Part shown: positions 9,081-16,819 of the stretch, piece by piece | Numbering within the stretch: the first letter of the stretch is position 1 | Layout of the letters: each line of letters begins with the position of its first letter | Assembly: GCF_002564105.1 (NCBI RefSeq) | Contig: NZ_PDBX01000001.1 | Span: forward strand, 3,968,001-4,032,000 | DNA length: 64,000 bases | Direction of reading: 5' to 3' | DNA from: Collimonas sp. PA-H2 | GTDB lineage: Bacteria > Pseudomonadota > Gammaproteobacteria > Burkholderiales > Burkholderiaceae_D | Position numbers and translations under genes: made by a program | Notes under the pieces: generated by a model | Databases searched by the model: none | Seen by the model: the letters and a program-made list of their open reading frames with translations, nothing else | Told to the model about the DNA's origin: nothing

Positions 9081-10124
9081 ATGAGTTATCACGCATCAAG
9101 CAAGCGCTACGACAGCATGCAGTACCGTTTCTGCGGCCGCAGCGGCCTCAAGCTGCCATTATTGTCGATGGGGCTCTGGCACAATTTCGGCGACACTACT
9201 TCGCTGGTGCGCCAGCGCGAGATGGTGCATACCGCCTTCGATCTTGGCATCACTCATTTCGACCTGGCCAACAACTACGGGCCGCCGTACGGCAGCGCCG
9301 AAACCAATTTCGGCCGCATCCTCAAGGAAGACTTGCGGCCTTATCGCGACGAACTGATCATTTCGAGCAAGGCGGGCTGGGACATGTGGCCGGGGCCTTA
9401 CGGGCAAGGCGGCGGATCGCGCAAATATGTGCTGGCCAGCCTGGATCAAAGCCTGCAGCGGCTGGGGCTCGACTATGTCGATATTTTCTACTCGCACCGC
9501 TTCGATCCGGAGACGCCGCTGGAAGAAACCATGGGCGCGCTGGCGACCGCCGTGCAGCAGGGCAAGGCGCTGTATGTCGGCGTCTCTTCCTACTCGCCGG
9601 CCAAGACTGCGGAAGCGGCCCAGTTGCTGCGCGACTGGAAAGTGCCTTGCCTGATCCACCAGCCGTCCTACAACATGTTCAATCGCTGGATCGAAGATGG
9701 CTTGCTGGATACGCTGGAGCAGGAAGGCATGGGCTGCATTACTTTCACCGCCCTGGCGCAGGGACTGCTGAGCGACAAATACCTGAACGGCGTGCCGCAG
9801 GATTCGCGCATCAACCGCGAAGGCGGCGGTTCGCTGCAGCAGGCTCACCTGAGCCCGGAAAACCTGGCGCGGGTGCGGGCGCTCAACGAGATTGCCAAGA
9901 CTCGTGGCCAAAGCCTGGCGCAGATGGCGCTGGCCTGGGTTTTGCGCGATCCACGCGTGACCACCACTCTGATCGGCGCCAGCAGCCCGGCCCAGATCCG
10001 GGAAAACGTGGCCGCCTTGCAGCGCCTGGATTTTACGAAAGAAGAGCTGGCAGCGATCGATGAGCAGGCCAAAGAAGGCGGCATCAACCTGTGGGAACGT
10101 TCCATAAAAGAGCTGGCGCCCTGA
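9081..10124 (+). CDS. yghZ: aldo/keto reductase, L-glyceraldehyde-3-phosphate reductase (YghZ) family
   Basis: A 347-residue NADPH-dependent aldo/keto reductase of the AKR14/YghZ type. The N-terminus (MQYRFCGRSGLKLP.LSMGLWHNFG) is characteristic. Catalytic Asp and Tyr sit in THFDLANNYGPPYG, Lys in IISSKAGWDMWPGPYG, and His in IFYSHRFDPETP. The nucleotide-binding end has TTTLIGASSPAQI. The ATG at 9081 is preceded by AAAGGAAC. A strong terminator follows. Family members reduce L-G3P and detoxify methylglyoxal; the physiological role here is inferred only. Confidence 0.9.
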   Translation: MSYHASSKRYDSMQYRFCGRSGLKLPLLSMGLWHNFGDTTSLVRQREMVHTAFDLGITHFDLANNYGPPYGSAETNFGRILKEDLRPYRDELIISSKAGWDMWPGPYGQGGGSRKYVLASLDQSLQRLGLDYVDIFYSHRFDPETPLEETMGALATAVQQGKALYVGVSSYSPAKTAEAAQLLRDWKVPCLIHQPSYNMFNRWIEDGLLDTLEQEGMGCITFTALAQGLLSDKYLNGVPQDSRINREGGGSLQQAHLSPENLARVRALNEIAKTRGQSLAQMALAWVLRDPRVTTTLIGASSPAQIRENVAALQRLDFTKEELAAIDEQAKEGGINLWERSIKELAP

Positions 10125-10160
10125 CGCCACGAGTTTGAGAACCGCCATCTTGCAGATATA

Positions 10161-10189
10161 AAAACGGGCGCCTGAGGCGCCCGTTTTTT
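10161..10189 (+). terminator. Rho-independent terminator after the aldo/keto reductase
   Basis: A GC-rich stem ACGGGCGCC / GGCGCCCGT with loop TGA is followed by a run of six T, and preceded by A residues, so it may act in both directions. Confidence 0.9.
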
Positions 10190-10219
10190 CTTCTCCCCCT
10201 GATGCTGCGCCGCTAAACA

Positions 10220-10270
10220 GGTCTTGCTGAAATGGCAGGCTGACTGAAAGCCGCAAGCCACGGTAACGCT
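10220..10270 (-). pseudogene. relic of a third GlxA/AraC regulator (HTH fragment)
   Basis: Seventeen codons on the minus strand translate to SVTVACGFQSACHFSKT, the second helix-turn-helix signature of GlxA-type AraC regulators. The codons differ from both intact paralogues (10338-11354 and 36072-37157) at several synonymous positions, so it is not a copy made just now. Homology stops abruptly at 10270, exactly where a perfect inverted repeat begins, and after the KT codons. It is interpreted as the remnant of a lost regulator gene. Confidence 0.65.
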
Positions 10271-10332
10271 ATAAATTGGGGTCAGAGTCGAATTTTTTGA
10301 AAGATAAAAATTCGACTCTGACCCCAATTTAT
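10271..10332. repeat. perfect 27-bp inverted repeat (REPIN-like element)
   Basis: Left arm 10271-10297 and right arm 10306-10332 are exact reverse complements around an 8-base spacer. The arm core AATTGGGGTCAGAGTCGAAT is the same motif found several times at 23204-23403. The right arm ends 5 bases from the stop codon of the GlxA regulator, so it may also work as a hairpin terminator. Related motifs in other genomes accompany REP-associated (RAYT) transposases; none is in this window. Confidence 0.85.
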
Positions 10333-10337
10333 TTTCT

Positions 10338-11354
10338 TCATACGAATGCGGCGGGGTGCTGGCTTTGCCTTGCGAGGAGCGCTGCCGGTACTGTTGCCTG
10401 CTGGCGGCGTTCGGTGCTGGGGGCGACGCTGAAGATTTCGCGGTAGGTTTTGCTGAAGTGGCAGGCGGACTGGAAGCCGCAGGCGACGGTGATGCTGAGG
10501 ATCGACATGTCGGTCTGGCGCAGCAGTTCACGGGCCTTGCGCAGGCGCAGCGTCAGGTAGTAATGGGTGGGCGACATGCCCATGTGTTCCTTGAACATGC
10601 GCTGCAGTTGGCGCGGCGAGGAGTTTGATAGCTGCGCCAGTTCGTCCAGCGACAAGGGTTCTTCAATATTGGCTTCCATCAGCGACACCACTTCCACCAT
10701 GGCTGGCCGCGCCGAGGTCATGCGCACTGTCAGCGGCACTCTTTGCTGATCCTTGTGGTCGCGCACGTGCTCCAGGATGAACTGGTCGGCGATCGCGGCA
10801 ATCGTGGTTTTGCCGACCTGTCCGGAAATCAGGTTCAGCATCATGTCCAGCGGCGCAATGCCGCCGGTGCAGGTGATGCGGTCGCGGTCGACCACAAACA
10901 GGTCCGGGGCGAAGGCGATGGCGGGGTAGGAGCGTTTCATCGACGACAGGTTTTCCCAGTGCGTGGCGCAGGTATAGCCGTCCAGCAGGCCGGCTTCCGC
11001 CAGCGCGAAAGCGCCGGTGCACAGGCTGCCCAGCGTGATTCCCTGTTTTGCCAGATTTCTCAGCAAATCCAGCGTGTCGCTGTTGATGGCGCTGGCGATC
11101 TGGGTGCCGCCGCAGACGAAGACGGCGTCGGCCGCCATGCATTGATCGGCACGCACGGTGGTGACGGAGAGGCCATTACTGGCGCTGACGGGGCCGCCCT
11201 CGGGGCTGATGATGGACCAGCGGTAGAGCGGCTTCCCTTCCAGATAATTCGCCATGCGCAGTACTTCGATGGCATTTGAAAATGCCAGCATCGTAAAGTT
11301 ATTGAGCGGCATGAAAGCAAAGTGGGTGAAGGAAGTAGAAGTGCTTTTTGACAT
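10338..11354 (-). CDS. GlxA-family AraC-type regulator, GbdR-like
   Basis: A 338-residue regulator with an N-terminal DJ-1/PfpI-like domain (about 10-185; FAFMPLNNFTMLAFSNAIE at the start, LGSLCTGAFALAEAGLLDG at the nucleophile-elbow region) and a C-terminal AraC double helix-turn-helix (about 230-320; LSNSSPRQLQRMFKEHMG and ITVACGFQSACHFSKTYRE). It is divergent from the glyA-gbcB operon, as expected for a GbdR-type activator that responds to glycine betaine or dimethylglycine. The start is ATG 11354 with GGAG 8 bases upstream. It is closely similar to the 36072-37157 product; which one is GbdR cannot be decided from sequence alone. Confidence 0.85.
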   Translation of the reverse strand: MSKSTSTSFTHFAFMPLNNFTMLAFSNAIEVLRMANYLEGKPLYRWSIISPEGGPVSASNGLSVTTVRADQCMAADAVFVCGGTQIASAINSDTLDLLRNLAKQGITLGSLCTGAFALAEAGLLDGYTCATHWENLSSMKRSYPAIAFAPDLFVVDRDRITCTGGIAPLDMMLNLISGQVGKTTIAAIADQFILEHVRDHKDQQRVPLTVRMTSARPAMVEVVSLMEANIEEPLSLDELAQLSNSSPRQLQRMFKEHMGMSPTHYYLTLRLRKARELLRQTDMSILSITVACGFQSACHFSKTYREIFSVAPSTERRQQATVPAALLARQSQHPAAFV

Positions 11355-11809
11355 GACCTGCTCCGTTGGCAAACATCAGCGATGGACAATGTAACGTTGA
11401 AATGGCTGAACTAACAAACGCTTTCGGTTGTGCGTCGCAATAAGCATGCCAAGCCGACCAGACGCCGCCTCGCCATCCGCCGTAGGACCAATCGCCGCCT
11501 GGATTCGCGCGGCGCAGGATTATGCCGCCCGGCGTTTCGGATAACAGGCAATGCGCGGATCATCTGGACCTAATCGATAGCAATAATTGTATAAACGGCC
11601 ATGTCGGCGATCCCGGTTTTTGTGCACGTGATCCATTTCGGCGCAAGCGGCGTCAGCAGGCGCAGAAAGCGACGCTTGGCTAAAAGTGACAGCAATGTCG
11701 CAAATTGAAAGGTTCCCGTCAGATCAAGTCAATAGCGGGTAGTGCCTTGGGAGAAGAATGATGTCAAGAGTTAGCCCCTTAGACGCATCTCATTTTCCAG
11801 GACCTCACA
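11355..11809. other. divergent intergenic region between the GlxA regulator and glyA
   Basis: 455 bases without a gene. It holds the predicted tandem regulator site at 11696-11737, about 70 bases before glyA, and a Shine-Dalgarno AGGA 8 bases before the glyA ATG. A long 5' leader is likely. I looked for a riboswitch-like fold or a second tandem site facing the regulator and saw neither. Confidence 0.6.
11696..11737 (+). promoter_or_regulatory. predicted GlxA/GbdR-type operator of the glyA-gbcB operon
   Basis: Two direct half-sites with a 21-base period: TGTCGC-N8-AG-N5 (11696-11716) and CGTCAG-N8-AA-N5 (11717-11737). The form matches the TGTCGC-N8-AA-N5 half-site I recall for Pseudomonas ArgR, a GlxA-type AraC protein. 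Four more copies of the arrangement lie in this block (33520, 33640, 37139, 41059). Confidence 0.6.
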
Positions 11810-13078
11810 ATGACACTTCCTGCATTTTCCCAGTCGCTGGCGGAACGCGACGCCCCGATCAAGCGCGCGCTAGATCTTGAACTGCAGCGCCAGCAAAACC
11901 AGATCGAGATGATCGCCTCAGAAAACATCGTCTCGCGCGCAGTGCTGGAAGCGCAGGGCTCGGTGTTGACCAACAAGTATGCTGAAGGCTATCCGGGCAA
12001 GCGCTACTACGGCGGCTGCGAATTTGCCGACCAGGTGGAAACCCTGGCGCTGGAGCGCGTCAAGCAGCTGTTCGGCGCCAGGTTTGCCAACGTGCAGCCG
12101 CATTCCGGCGCCCAGGCCAACGGCGCTGTCATGCTGGCGCTAGTCAAGCCGGGCGAAACGGTGCTGGGCATGTCGCTCGACGCCGGCGGCCATCTGACGC
12201 ACGGCGCGCGGCCGGCGATGTCGGGCAAATGGTTCAATGCGGTGCAGTACGGCGTCAACCGCGATACTTATCTGATCGACTATGACGAAGTCGAAGCGCT
12301 GGCCAAGCTGCACAAGCCGCGCCTGATCATCGCCGGCTATTCGGCCTATCCGCGCCAGCTGGATTTCGCCCGCTTCCGCGCCATCGCCGACAGCGTCGAT
12401 GCGCTGCTGATGGTCGACATGGCGCATATCGCCGGCCTGGTGGCGACCGGTCATCATCCGAACCCGGTGCCGCATGCACACGTGGTCACCTCGACCACGC
12501 ACAAGACCTTGCGCGGACCGCGCGGCGGCTTCGTGCTGACCAACGACGAAGACATCGCCAAGAAAATCAATTCCGCCGTATTCCCCGGTTTGCAGGGCGG
12601 CCCGCTGATGCACGTGATCGCCGCCAAGGCGGTGGCGTTCGGCGAGGCGCTAGAACCAGAGTTCAAGGAATACATCGGCAAGGTGGTCTCCAACGCCAAG
12701 GTGCTGGGCGAGGTGCTGCTGGCCGGCGGCGTCGACCTGGTTACCGGCGGCACCGAAAACCATCTGCTGCTGGTCGACCTGCGTCCGAAGGGTTTGAAGG
12801 GCACGCAGGTGGAGCATGCGCTGGAGCGCGCCGGCATCACCTGCAACAAGAACGGCATTCCCTTCGATACCGAAAAGCCGACCGTCACTTCCGGCATCCG
12901 TCTCGGCACCCCGGCCGGCACCGCGCGCGGCTTTGGCGTCGACGAGTTCCGCACTATCGGCCGCCTGACCGTTGAGATCTTCGATGCGCTGGCGAAAAAG
13001 CCCGAAGGCGACACTGAAGTCGAGCAGCGGGTGTTGGCTGAAGTGCGCGCGCTGTGCAAGCGTTTTCCTATCTATTGA
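11810..13078 (+). CDS. glyA: serine hydroxymethyltransferase
   Basis: A 422-residue PLP enzyme that converts glycine plus 5,10-methylene-tetrahydrofolate to serine. Key segments: [11 protein letters not shown] at the N-terminus, [15 protein letters not shown], the PLP site [13 protein letters not shown] with the Schiff-base Lys near residue 230, and [15 protein letters not shown]. Length is normal for the family. It is the first gene of the betaine demethylation operon, in the position of the betaine-linked glyA1 of Pseudomonas, so it probably serves glycine and C1 units released by sarcosine oxidase rather than general synthesis. The predicted operator 11696-11737 precedes it. Confidence 0.96.
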   Translation: MTLPAFSQSLAERDAPIKRALDLELQRQQNQIEMIASENIVSRAVLEAQGSVLTNKYAEGYPGKRYYGGCEFADQVETLALERVKQLFGARFANVQPHSGAQANGAVMLALVKPGETVLGMSLDAGGHLTHGARPAMSGKWFNAVQYGVNRDTYLIDYDEVEALAKLHKPRLIIAGYSAYPRQLDFARFRAIADSVDALLMVDMAHIAGLVATGHHPNPVPHAHVVTSTTHKTLRGPRGGFVLTNDEDIAKKINSAVFPGLQGGPLMHVIAAKAVAFGEALEPEFKEYIGKVVSNAKVLGEVLLAGGVDLVTGGTENHLLLVDLRPKGLKGTQVEHALERAGITCNKNGIPFDTEKPTVTSGIRLGTPAGTARGFGVDEFRTIGRLTVEIFDALAKKPEGDTEVEQRVLAEVRALCKRFPIY

Positions 13079-13094
13079 TGCTTCCTGAACCACA

Positions 13095-13185
13095 GTAGGG
13101 TGGGCACTCCGTGCCCACGCGGATATGGCGGGACGCGCAGTCCGGGGCGCGAAGGCACAGCGTGGGCACGGAGTGCCCACCCTAC
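13095..13185. repeat. 91-bp element with perfect 26-bp terminal inverted repeats
   Basis: The left arm 13095-13120 begins GTAGGGTGGGCACTCCGTGC and the right arm 13160-13185 is its exact reverse complement. Each arm is itself partly palindromic (TGGGCAC..GTGCCCA). The element lies between glyA and the dipeptidase gene and looks like a REPIN or small MITE. It could attenuate or stabilise the operon transcript. Confidence 0.85.
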
Positions 13186-13214
13186 GATATCGATTTTCTA
13201 TTAAGGAGCACGGC

Positions 13215-14186
13215 ATGAGCAACCTGCATCAGCAAAGCCTGGTCATCGACGGCTTGAACATCTCCAAGTGGGAGCGGCCGGTATTCGAAGACATGAAGAA
13301 GGGCGGCCTGAGCGCCGTCAACTGCACCATCTCGGTGTGGGAGAATTTCCAGGGAACGGTCGGCAATGTGGTCGACATGAAGAACCTGATCCGCGACAAC
13401 GCCGACCTGCTGACCCTGGTGCGCGGCGTCGACGACATCAAGCGCGCCAAGCAGGAAGGGCGCACCGGCGTCATCCTCGGCTTCCAGAACGCCCATGCGT
13501 TTGAAGACAATCTCGGCTATATCGAAGTGTTCGCCGAGCTGGGTGTGCGGGTGGTGCAGCTTTGCTACAACACGCAGAACCTGATCGGCACCGGCTGCTA
13601 CGAGCGCGACGGTGGCCTGTCCGGTTTCGGCCGCGAAGTGATCGCCGAGATGAATCGGGTCGGCATCATGGTCGATCTGTCGCATGTCGGCGGCATTACT
13701 TCCACCGAAGCGATCCTGGCCTCGAACAAGCCGGTCTGCTATTCGCACTGCCTGCCGTCCGGCCTGAAACAGCATCCGCGCAACAAGAGCGACGAGCAGC
13801 TGAAGTTCATCGCCGACCATGGCGGCTTCATCGGCGTCACCATGTTCCCGCCCTTCCTCAAGCGCGGCAGCGGCGCCAATGTCGATGACTACGTGGAAGC
13901 CTTCGATTACATCATCAACCTGGTCGGTGACGACTGCGTTGGCATCGGCACCGATTTCACGCAGGGCTACGGCAAGCCCTTCTTCGAGTGGCTGACGCAC
14001 GACAAGGGACGCCATCGCCGCCTCACCGATTTCGGCACGGTGATCAATCCGGAAGGCTTCCGCACCATCGGCGATTTCCCCAACCTGACCACGGCTATGG
14101 AACGCGCCGGCTGGAAGGAAGGCCGCATACGCAAGGTGCTGGGCGAGAACTGGCTGCGGGTGTTCGGCGAAGTCTGGACAGCCTGA
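13215..14186 (+). CDS. renal-dipeptidase-family protein of the betaine operon, with altered metal ligands
   Basis: A 323-residue member of the membrane (renal) dipeptidase family and the counterpart of the dipeptidase-like gene in the Pseudomonas dimethylglycine cluster. The family fold is clear (GVRVVQLCYNTQN, VDLSHVGG, KPVCYSHCLPSG). Of the five usual zinc ligands, the two late histidines are kept (His157 and His178, 21 apart as in the human enzyme). The N-terminal H-x-D motif reads DGLNIS (Leu14, Ile16), and the bridging Glu is replaced by Gln91 in GFQNAHAF. It may therefore be a one-metal enzyme or a non-peptidase. Start ATG 13215 with AAGGAG upstream. Confidence 0.88.
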   Translation: MSNLHQQSLVIDGLNISKWERPVFEDMKKGGLSAVNCTISVWENFQGTVGNVVDMKNLIRDNADLLTLVRGVDDIKRAKQEGRTGVILGFQNAHAFEDNLGYIEVFAELGVRVVQLCYNTQNLIGTGCYERDGGLSGFGREVIAEMNRVGIMVDLSHVGGITSTEAILASNKPVCYSHCLPSGLKQHPRNKSDEQLKFIADHGGFIGVTMFPPFLKRGSGANVDDYVEAFDYIINLVGDDCVGIGTDFTQGYGKPFFEWLTHDKGRHRRLTDFGTVINPEGFRTIGDFPNLTTAMERAGWKEGRIRKVLGENWLRVFGEVWTA

Positions 14187-14213
14187 GCGCGATACAAATA
14201 CTGAGGAGTAGTG

Positions 14214-14738
14214 ATGCAACCCCAATTGCCGATTGAAGTCGACGCCGAGACCGGTGTCTGGACCACCGACAAGCTGCCGATGCTGTATGTTCCGCGCCAC
14301 TTTTTCACCAATAACCATACTGCGGTGGAAGCCGCGCTCGGGCGCGAAAAATATGCGCAGATCCTGTATGACGCCGGCCACAAATCAGCCTACTACTGGT
14401 GCGAAAAGGAAGCCCGTCAGCACGGCATGTCCGGCCTCGACGTCTACAAACATTATTTGAAACGGCTGTCGCAACGCGGCTGGGGCTTGTTCTCCTTTAC
14501 CGAGGTCGACGCCGCCAATGCCAGCGCCAGCATCAAACTGGTGAATTCATCCTTCGTGCTGCAGCAGCCGGAAGCGCGGGGCAAGCTGTGCTACATGTTC
14601 GCCGGCTGGTTCGCCGGCGCCATGGACTGGGTATCCGACACCACCGGCAATCCGCGCCGCTCGGTATGCAGTGAAACCCAGTGCGGCGGCGAAGGCCATG
14701 ACCATTGCGTGTTCACAGTCACGGCAGCCGCCGCTTAG
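14214..14738 (+). CDS. V4R-like small protein of the dimethylglycine cluster, function unknown
   Basis: A 174-residue cytoplasmic protein of unknown function that accompanies dgcAB (the counterpart of the gene between the dipeptidase and dgcA in Pseudomonas). The C-terminus has a conserved cysteine pattern (VCSETQCGGEGHDHCVF), like the metal-binding end of V4R/4-vinyl-reductase domains. It may be a sensor, a small-molecule binder or an assembly factor for the Fe-S flavoenzyme next door. ATG 14214 follows GAGGAG; a GTG one codon earlier is less likely. The next gene begins 15 bases downstream. Confidence 0.8.
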   Translation: MQPQLPIEVDAETGVWTTDKLPMLYVPRHFFTNNHTAVEAALGREKYAQILYDAGHKSAYYWCEKEARQHGMSGLDVYKHYLKRLSQRGWGLFSFTEVDAANASASIKLVNSSFVLQQPEARGKLCYMFAGWFAGAMDWVSDTTGNPRRSVCSETQCGGEGHDHCVFTVTAAAA

Positions 14739-14753
14739 GGATAGATACAGACC

Positions 14754-16817
14754 ATGCGTTATCCGACTTTGTTTTCGCCACTGACCCTGAACCAGGTAAC
14801 CCTGCGCAACCGCGTGGTCAGCACCGCACATGCCGAAGTCTATGCGGAAGCAGGCGGCTTGCCGGGCGAACGCTATATCCGCTACTACGAGGAAAAAGCC
14901 AAGGGCGGCCTCGGCCTGGCGATCTGCGGCGGTTCTAGCACGGTCTCCATCGACAGCCCGCAAGGCTGGTGGAAATCGGTCAACCTGACTACCGACAAGG
15001 TCATCGAGCCGCTGGCGCGTCTGGCGGAAGCGATGCACCGGCATGGCGCCAAGATCATGATCCAGGCCACCCATATGGGACGCCGCACCGCCTGGCACGG
15101 CGAGAACTGGCCGCACCTGGTCAGTCCTTCGGGGATAAGGGAGCCGGTCCATCGCGGCAATGCCAAGATCATCGAGATCGAAGAGATCCGCCGCATCGTC
15201 GCCGATTTTGCCGCCGCCGCCAAAAGAGTCAAGCAGGCCGGCATGGACGGTATCGAGATTTCCGCCGCCCACCAGCAGCTGATCGACCAGTTCTGGAGCC
15301 CGCGCGTCAACCAGCGCAGCGACGAATACGGCGGCAGCCTGGAAAACCGCATGCGCTTCGGCATCGAGGTCTTGACGGCGGTAAGAGAAGCAGTCGGTAA
15401 GGAGTTCTGCGTCGGCCTGCGCATGTGCGGCGATGAGTTCCATGAAGACGGTATCGATCACGAAACCGCCAAGCAGATTGCGCAGGCGATGTCGGCCAGC
15501 GGCCTGATCGACTTCCTGAGCGTGGTCGGCTCCGGCGCCGATACCCACAACACGCTGGCCAACTGCATGCCGCCCATGGCCTTGCCGCCGGAACCGTTTG
15601 TGCATCTGGCGGCCGGCATCAAGGCTGTGTCCAGCGTGCCGGTGATGCACGCGCAAAGCATACGCGACGCCGGCCAGGCGGAACGCATACTGTCGACCGG
15701 AATGGTCGACCTGGTCGGCATGACGCGAGCGCAGATCGCCGATCCGCACATGGTGATCAAGATCCGCGACGGCCGTGAAGACGAAATCAAGCAATGCGTC
15801 GGCGCCAACTATTGTATCGACCGCCAGTACAACGGTCTGGACGTGCTGTGCGTGCAGAATGCCGCCACCTCGCGCGAGCAGAGCATGCCGCACCAGATCG
15901 CCAGGAGCCGCGGGCCTAAGCGTAAGGTAGTGGTGGTCGGCGCTGGTCCTGCGGGACTGGAAGCGGCGCGGGTGGCACGCGAGCGCGGTCATGAGGTGGT
16001 GCTGTTTGAGCGCAGCGAAGCGGTCGGCGGCCAGATCAACCTGGCTGCCAAGGCGCCGCAGCGCGAGCAGATGGCCGGCATCGTGCGCTGGTTTGACATG
16101 GAAACCAAGCGCCTCGGGGTCGACCGCCGGCTGGGCGTCAATGCCGACGAAGCCATGATCATGGCTGAACAGCCGGATATCGTGGTGCTGGCCACCGGCG
16201 GCAGCAACTACACCAGCCAGGTTGCGGACTGGTGCATCGCCGATGGCTTGTCGGTCAGTTCCTGGGATATCTTGCAGGGACGCGTGGTGCCGGGCAAGAA
16301 CGTACTGGTGTACGACGGCATCAGCACCCATGCCGGTTTCGGCGTCGCCGATTTCCTGGCCAGCCGCGGCAGCCTGGTGGAAATCGTCACGCCCGACGTC
16401 AAGATCGCCGACGATACCGGCGGCACCACGTTTCCGATTTTCTATCGCCGCCTGTATGCCCAGGGCGTGATCCCGACGCCAAATTACTGGCTGGACCGGG
16501 TCTATGCCGAAGGCGACAAGAAAGTGGCGGTACTGCGCAACGAATACACCGAGGTGCAGGAAGAGCGGGTGGTCGATCAGGTGGTGATTGAAAACGGCAT
16601 CCTGCCCAACGATCAGCTGTACTGGTCGCTCAAGCCGCAATCGCTGAACCACGGCCAGATCGACGTCAACAAGCTGTTCGCCGCCGAGCCGCAGCCGGCC
16701 TTGTCGGAAACGTTGGGCGACGGCCGCTTCCTGCTGTTCCGGGTCGGCGATTGCATCTCCATGCATAACATCCACGCCGCGATCTACGATTCGCTGCGCC
16801 TGTGCAAAGACTTCTGA
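14754..16817 (+). CDS. dgcA: dimethylglycine demethylase subunit DgcA (Fe-S flavoprotein)
   Basis: A 687-residue member of the old-yellow-enzyme/trimethylamine-dehydrogenase group. The N-terminal FMN TIM barrel (1-350; LFSPLTLNQVTLRNRVV, IEISAAHQQLIDQFWSP) is followed by a cysteine cluster (CVGANYCIDRQ then CVQN, about 344-365) for a 4Fe-4S centre, and then an FAD/NAD-binding half starting VVVVGAGPAGLEAARVA. It oxidises dimethylglycine to sarcosine and passes electrons to DgcB and the adjacent ETF. Its stop is 2 bases before the dgcB ATG. Gene order matches the known dgc cluster, which supports the substrate. Confidence 0.92.
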   Translation: MRYPTLFSPLTLNQVTLRNRVVSTAHAEVYAEAGGLPGERYIRYYEEKAKGGLGLAICGGSSTVSIDSPQGWWKSVNLTTDKVIEPLARLAEAMHRHGAKIMIQATHMGRRTAWHGENWPHLVSPSGIREPVHRGNAKIIEIEEIRRIVADFAAAAKRVKQAGMDGIEISAAHQQLIDQFWSPRVNQRSDEYGGSLENRMRFGIEVLTAVREAVGKEFCVGLRMCGDEFHEDGIDHETAKQIAQAMSASGLIDFLSVVGSGADTHNTLANCMPPMALPPEPFVHLAAGIKAVSSVPVMHAQSIRDAGQAERILSTGMVDLVGMTRAQIADPHMVIKIRDGREDEIKQCVGANYCIDRQYNGLDVLCVQNAATSREQSMPHQIARSRGPKRKVVVVGAGPAGLEAARVARERGHEVVLFERSEAVGGQINLAAKAPQREQMAGIVRWFDMETKRLGVDRRLGVNADEAMIMAEQPDIVVLATGGSNYTSQVADWCIADGLSVSSWDILQGRVVPGKNVLVYDGISTHAGFGVADFLASRGSLVEIVTPDVKIADDTGGTTFPIFYRRLYAQGVIPTPNYWLDRVYAEGDKKVAVLRNEYTEVQEERVVDQVVIENGILPNDQLYWSLKPQSLNHGQIDVNKLFAAEPQPALSETLGDGRFLLFRVGDCISMHNIHAAIYDSLRLCKDF

Positions 16818-16819
16818 CC

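Noticed and set aside
14547..16775. 742-codon open frame on the minus strand antisense to dgcA
   Set aside because: It mirrors the third-codon-position GC bias of dgcA, has no family motif, and dgcA is clearly coding.
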